The notes beneath the pieces were generated by a model, which was not told where the DNA came from, did no database searches, and saw only the letters and a list, made by a program, of their open reading frames with translations. Position numbers and translations under genes: made by a program. Of a stretch of 5,758 nt of DNA, positions 4,530 to 5,758 are shown piece after piece. Position 1 is the first letter of the stretch. Each line of letters opens with the position of its first letter. The stretch is taken from the NCBI GenBank assembly GCA_047629975.1, contig JBLHUT010000229.1, positions 1 through 5,758 on the forward strand. Direction: 5' to 3'. The stretch comes from JBLHUT01 sp047629975. GTDB lineage: Bacteria; Pseudomonadota; Alphaproteobacteria; Rhodobacterales; Rhodobacteraceae.

Positions 4530-5758
4530 CGGGCGTCTCCGGCAAGGACCGCGGCGGCCTTGGTGAAGAAATCTGGCGCGCCGAAATTGCCTGACTTGAG
4601 CGCCAGCACAAGCGCGTCTCCGGCCCGCAAGGCTGGCACGCCGGGGTCGATCTCGGGACCGATCTGAAGGTCCCGAAGCGACAGGCCCTCGACCACGGCA
4701 CCCGAGGTCTCGCCCCCTGCGGTCAGGATGCCGGTGATACCGGCCTCGACCAGCAGGCGGGCGGTTTGCGCAAAAAGCGCCTCGATCGCGCCGGCGGAAC
4801 GCTCGCGCCCGAAGCGCGATTGCATCTGTGTCACAACGGCCGGGTCGGCGGAGCTGTAGGCCAGCGGCAGCCCGTCAGTGGCAATCAGCCAGTCGGCGAC
4901 ATCGCGCGCCCCAAGGCGCCCCTCGATCACGGCGGCGGCGTCGATTTCGAATGTCGGGTGCGATTGTGCGTGCAGGGCAACCTGCGCGCGGGTGGCATTG
5001 GAGCACGAGCCCGACAAGGCGACGCATTTTCCAACCTGCCCCCGCCACGTGGTGCCGTGCCCCGAGATCAGGCCGGCTTTCGCAAAATTGGCAGGCAGCC
5101 CAAGGGCGACACCAGAGCCGCCTGTCACCAACGGCAATCCGTTTGCCGCCGCCCCGATCTGCATCAGATCGGCGTCGCGCAGGGCATCAACCACGATCAG
5201 GCGCGCGCCGCTTGCGTGCTGCGTGCCAAGCGCGTGACGAATGGCGTCGGCGCCCTCAAAAACGGTTTCGGCGGCGATATGCCCGACCGGGTGCGCGGTC
5301 TGCGGGCGCAGCCAGCGGCGGATGTCGGGGTCTGTCATCGGGGTCAGCGGATGGTTCTGCATCCCGCTTTCGCTCAGCAGCATGTCTTTGACAAACAGAT
5401 GCCCCTGATAAATCGACCGTCCCGTGCCCGGAAAGGCGGGGCAAACGATCACGCGATCTGCTTTCAACGCGTCGGCCAGCGCGTCGACCACGGGGCCGAT
5501 GTTCCCTTCGGGGGTGGAATCAAACGTCGAGCAATACTTGAAGAAGAACTGCGTGCAGCCTTGGGCGCGCAACCACGCAAGCGCCTCCAGCGATTGTCTT
5601 ACCGCCTCGGCCACGGGGACCGAGCGCGATTTGAGCGCGACAACGCCTGCCTCCACATCCGCTGCGGCGGGTGTGTCGGGGACGCCGGTGTATTGCACCG
5701 TGCGCATCCCCTGTTTGGCAAGCGTATTGGCAAGATCACTGGATCCGGTGAAGTCGTC
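4526..5758 (-). CDS. otnK: 3-oxo-tetronate kinase, DUF1537 four-carbon acid sugar kinase (5' end outside window)
   Basis: OtnK (EC 2.7.1.217) uses ATP to phosphorylate 3-oxo-tetronate at the 4-position, providing the substrate for OtnC. The frame stays open to the right edge and reads DDFTGSSDLANTLAKQG before the internal methionine at 5707. That DDFTG motif is the conserved N-terminal substrate-binding motif of the DUF1537 kinases, so the real start lies a few codons beyond the window and the Met at 5707 is not the start. The visible part is 410 residues, close to full length. The N-terminal domain includes YCSTFDSTPEGNIGP, and VTGGSGVALGLP joins it to the C-terminal nucleotide-binding domain. 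That domain has LSGSCSNAT, AGGETSGAVV (347-356 of the visible part), GPEIDPGVP (367-375) and KSGNFGAPDFF (388-398). DtnK and LtnK-type relatives act on D- or L-threonate or erythronate directly, but the otnC and otnI neighbours support OtnK. It is the first visible gene of the overlapping otnK-otnC-otnI unit. Confidence 0.93.
   Translation of the reverse strand, partial: DDFTGSSDLANTLAKQGMRTVQYTGVPDTPAAADVEAGVVALKSRSVPVAEAVRQSLEALAWLRAQGCTQFFFKYCSTFDSTPEGNIGPVVDALADALKADRVIVCPAFPGTGRSIYQGHLFVKDMLLSESGMQNHPLTPMTDPDIRRWLRPQTAHPVGHIAAETVFEGADAIRHALGTQHASGARLIVVDALRDADLMQIGAAANGLPLVTGGSGVALGLPANFAKAGLISGHGTTWRGQVGKCVALSGSCSNATRAQVALHAQSHPTFEIDAAAVIEGRLGARDVADWLIATDGLPLAYSSADPAVVTQMQSRFGRERSAGAIEALFAQTARLLVEAGITGILTAGGETSGAVVEGLSLRDLQIGPEIDPGVPALRAGDALVLALKSGNFGAPDFFTKAAAVLAGDAR
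4537..4540 (-). promoter_or_regulatory. Shine-Dalgarno sequence of otnC
   Basis: On the minus strand GGAG lies inside the end of otnK, 7 bases before the otnC ATG. It confirms the start that overlaps the otnK stop as ATGA. Confidence 0.55.

Noticed and set aside
4526..5707. otnK starting at the Met at 5707
   Set aside because: The frame continues unbroken to the window edge and encodes the conserved DDFTG motif upstream of this Met, so the gene is truncated by the window and does not start here.
1..5758. Mobile elements, CRISPR arrays, tRNA or rRNA genes, defence or toxin systems
   Set aside because: No transposase, regularly spaced repeat, tRNA-like fold or such protein family is visible. 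All coding space is taken by metabolic enzymes.

Overview
The window is GC-rich, gene-dense DNA from an alphaproteobacterium. The gene set and protein style fit the Rhodobacterales (Roseobacter-type marine bacteria), but that placement is inference. There are no RNA genes, insertion sequences, phage genes or CRISPR repeats. Every coding region is a recognisable catabolic enzyme, and no stretch longer than about 135 bases lacks a gene.

The left part (1-1702, + strand) is the end of a leucine/isovalerate degradation cluster. A short tail of an unidentified upstream gene (possibly a TRAP transporter permease) precedes hydroxymethylglutaryl-CoA lyase (mvaB). That gene overlaps by 4 bases a crotonase-family enzyme that is probably methylglutaconyl-CoA hydratase (liuC type). 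These catalyse the last two steps from methylglutaconyl-CoA to acetoacetate and acetyl-CoA.

The right part (1721-5758, - strand) is transcribed towards the leucine genes. It begins beyond the right edge with 3-oxo-tetronate kinase (otnK, N-terminus cut), followed by 3-oxo-tetronate 4-phosphate decarboxylase (otnC) and 2-oxo-tetronate isomerase (otnI). All three overlap. Together they turn 2-oxo-tetronate, derived from threonate or erythronate, into dihydroxyacetone phosphate and CO2. After a 134-base gap comes dadA, a D-amino-acid dehydrogenase, which converges on the crotonase gene with only 18 bases between the stop codons.

The most interesting non-coding feature is the 134-base otnI-dadA gap. 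Directly upstream of the dadA GTG start, one 8-base segment can form two mutually exclusive hairpins. One is a 9-bp stem that leaves the Shine-Dalgarno sequence free. The other is an 8-bp stem that sequesters it. A further copy of the pairing partner lies about 70 bases upstream. This looks like a candidate RNA switch or translational control element, although an operator palindrome or terminator is also possible. The enzymes themselves belong to known families.
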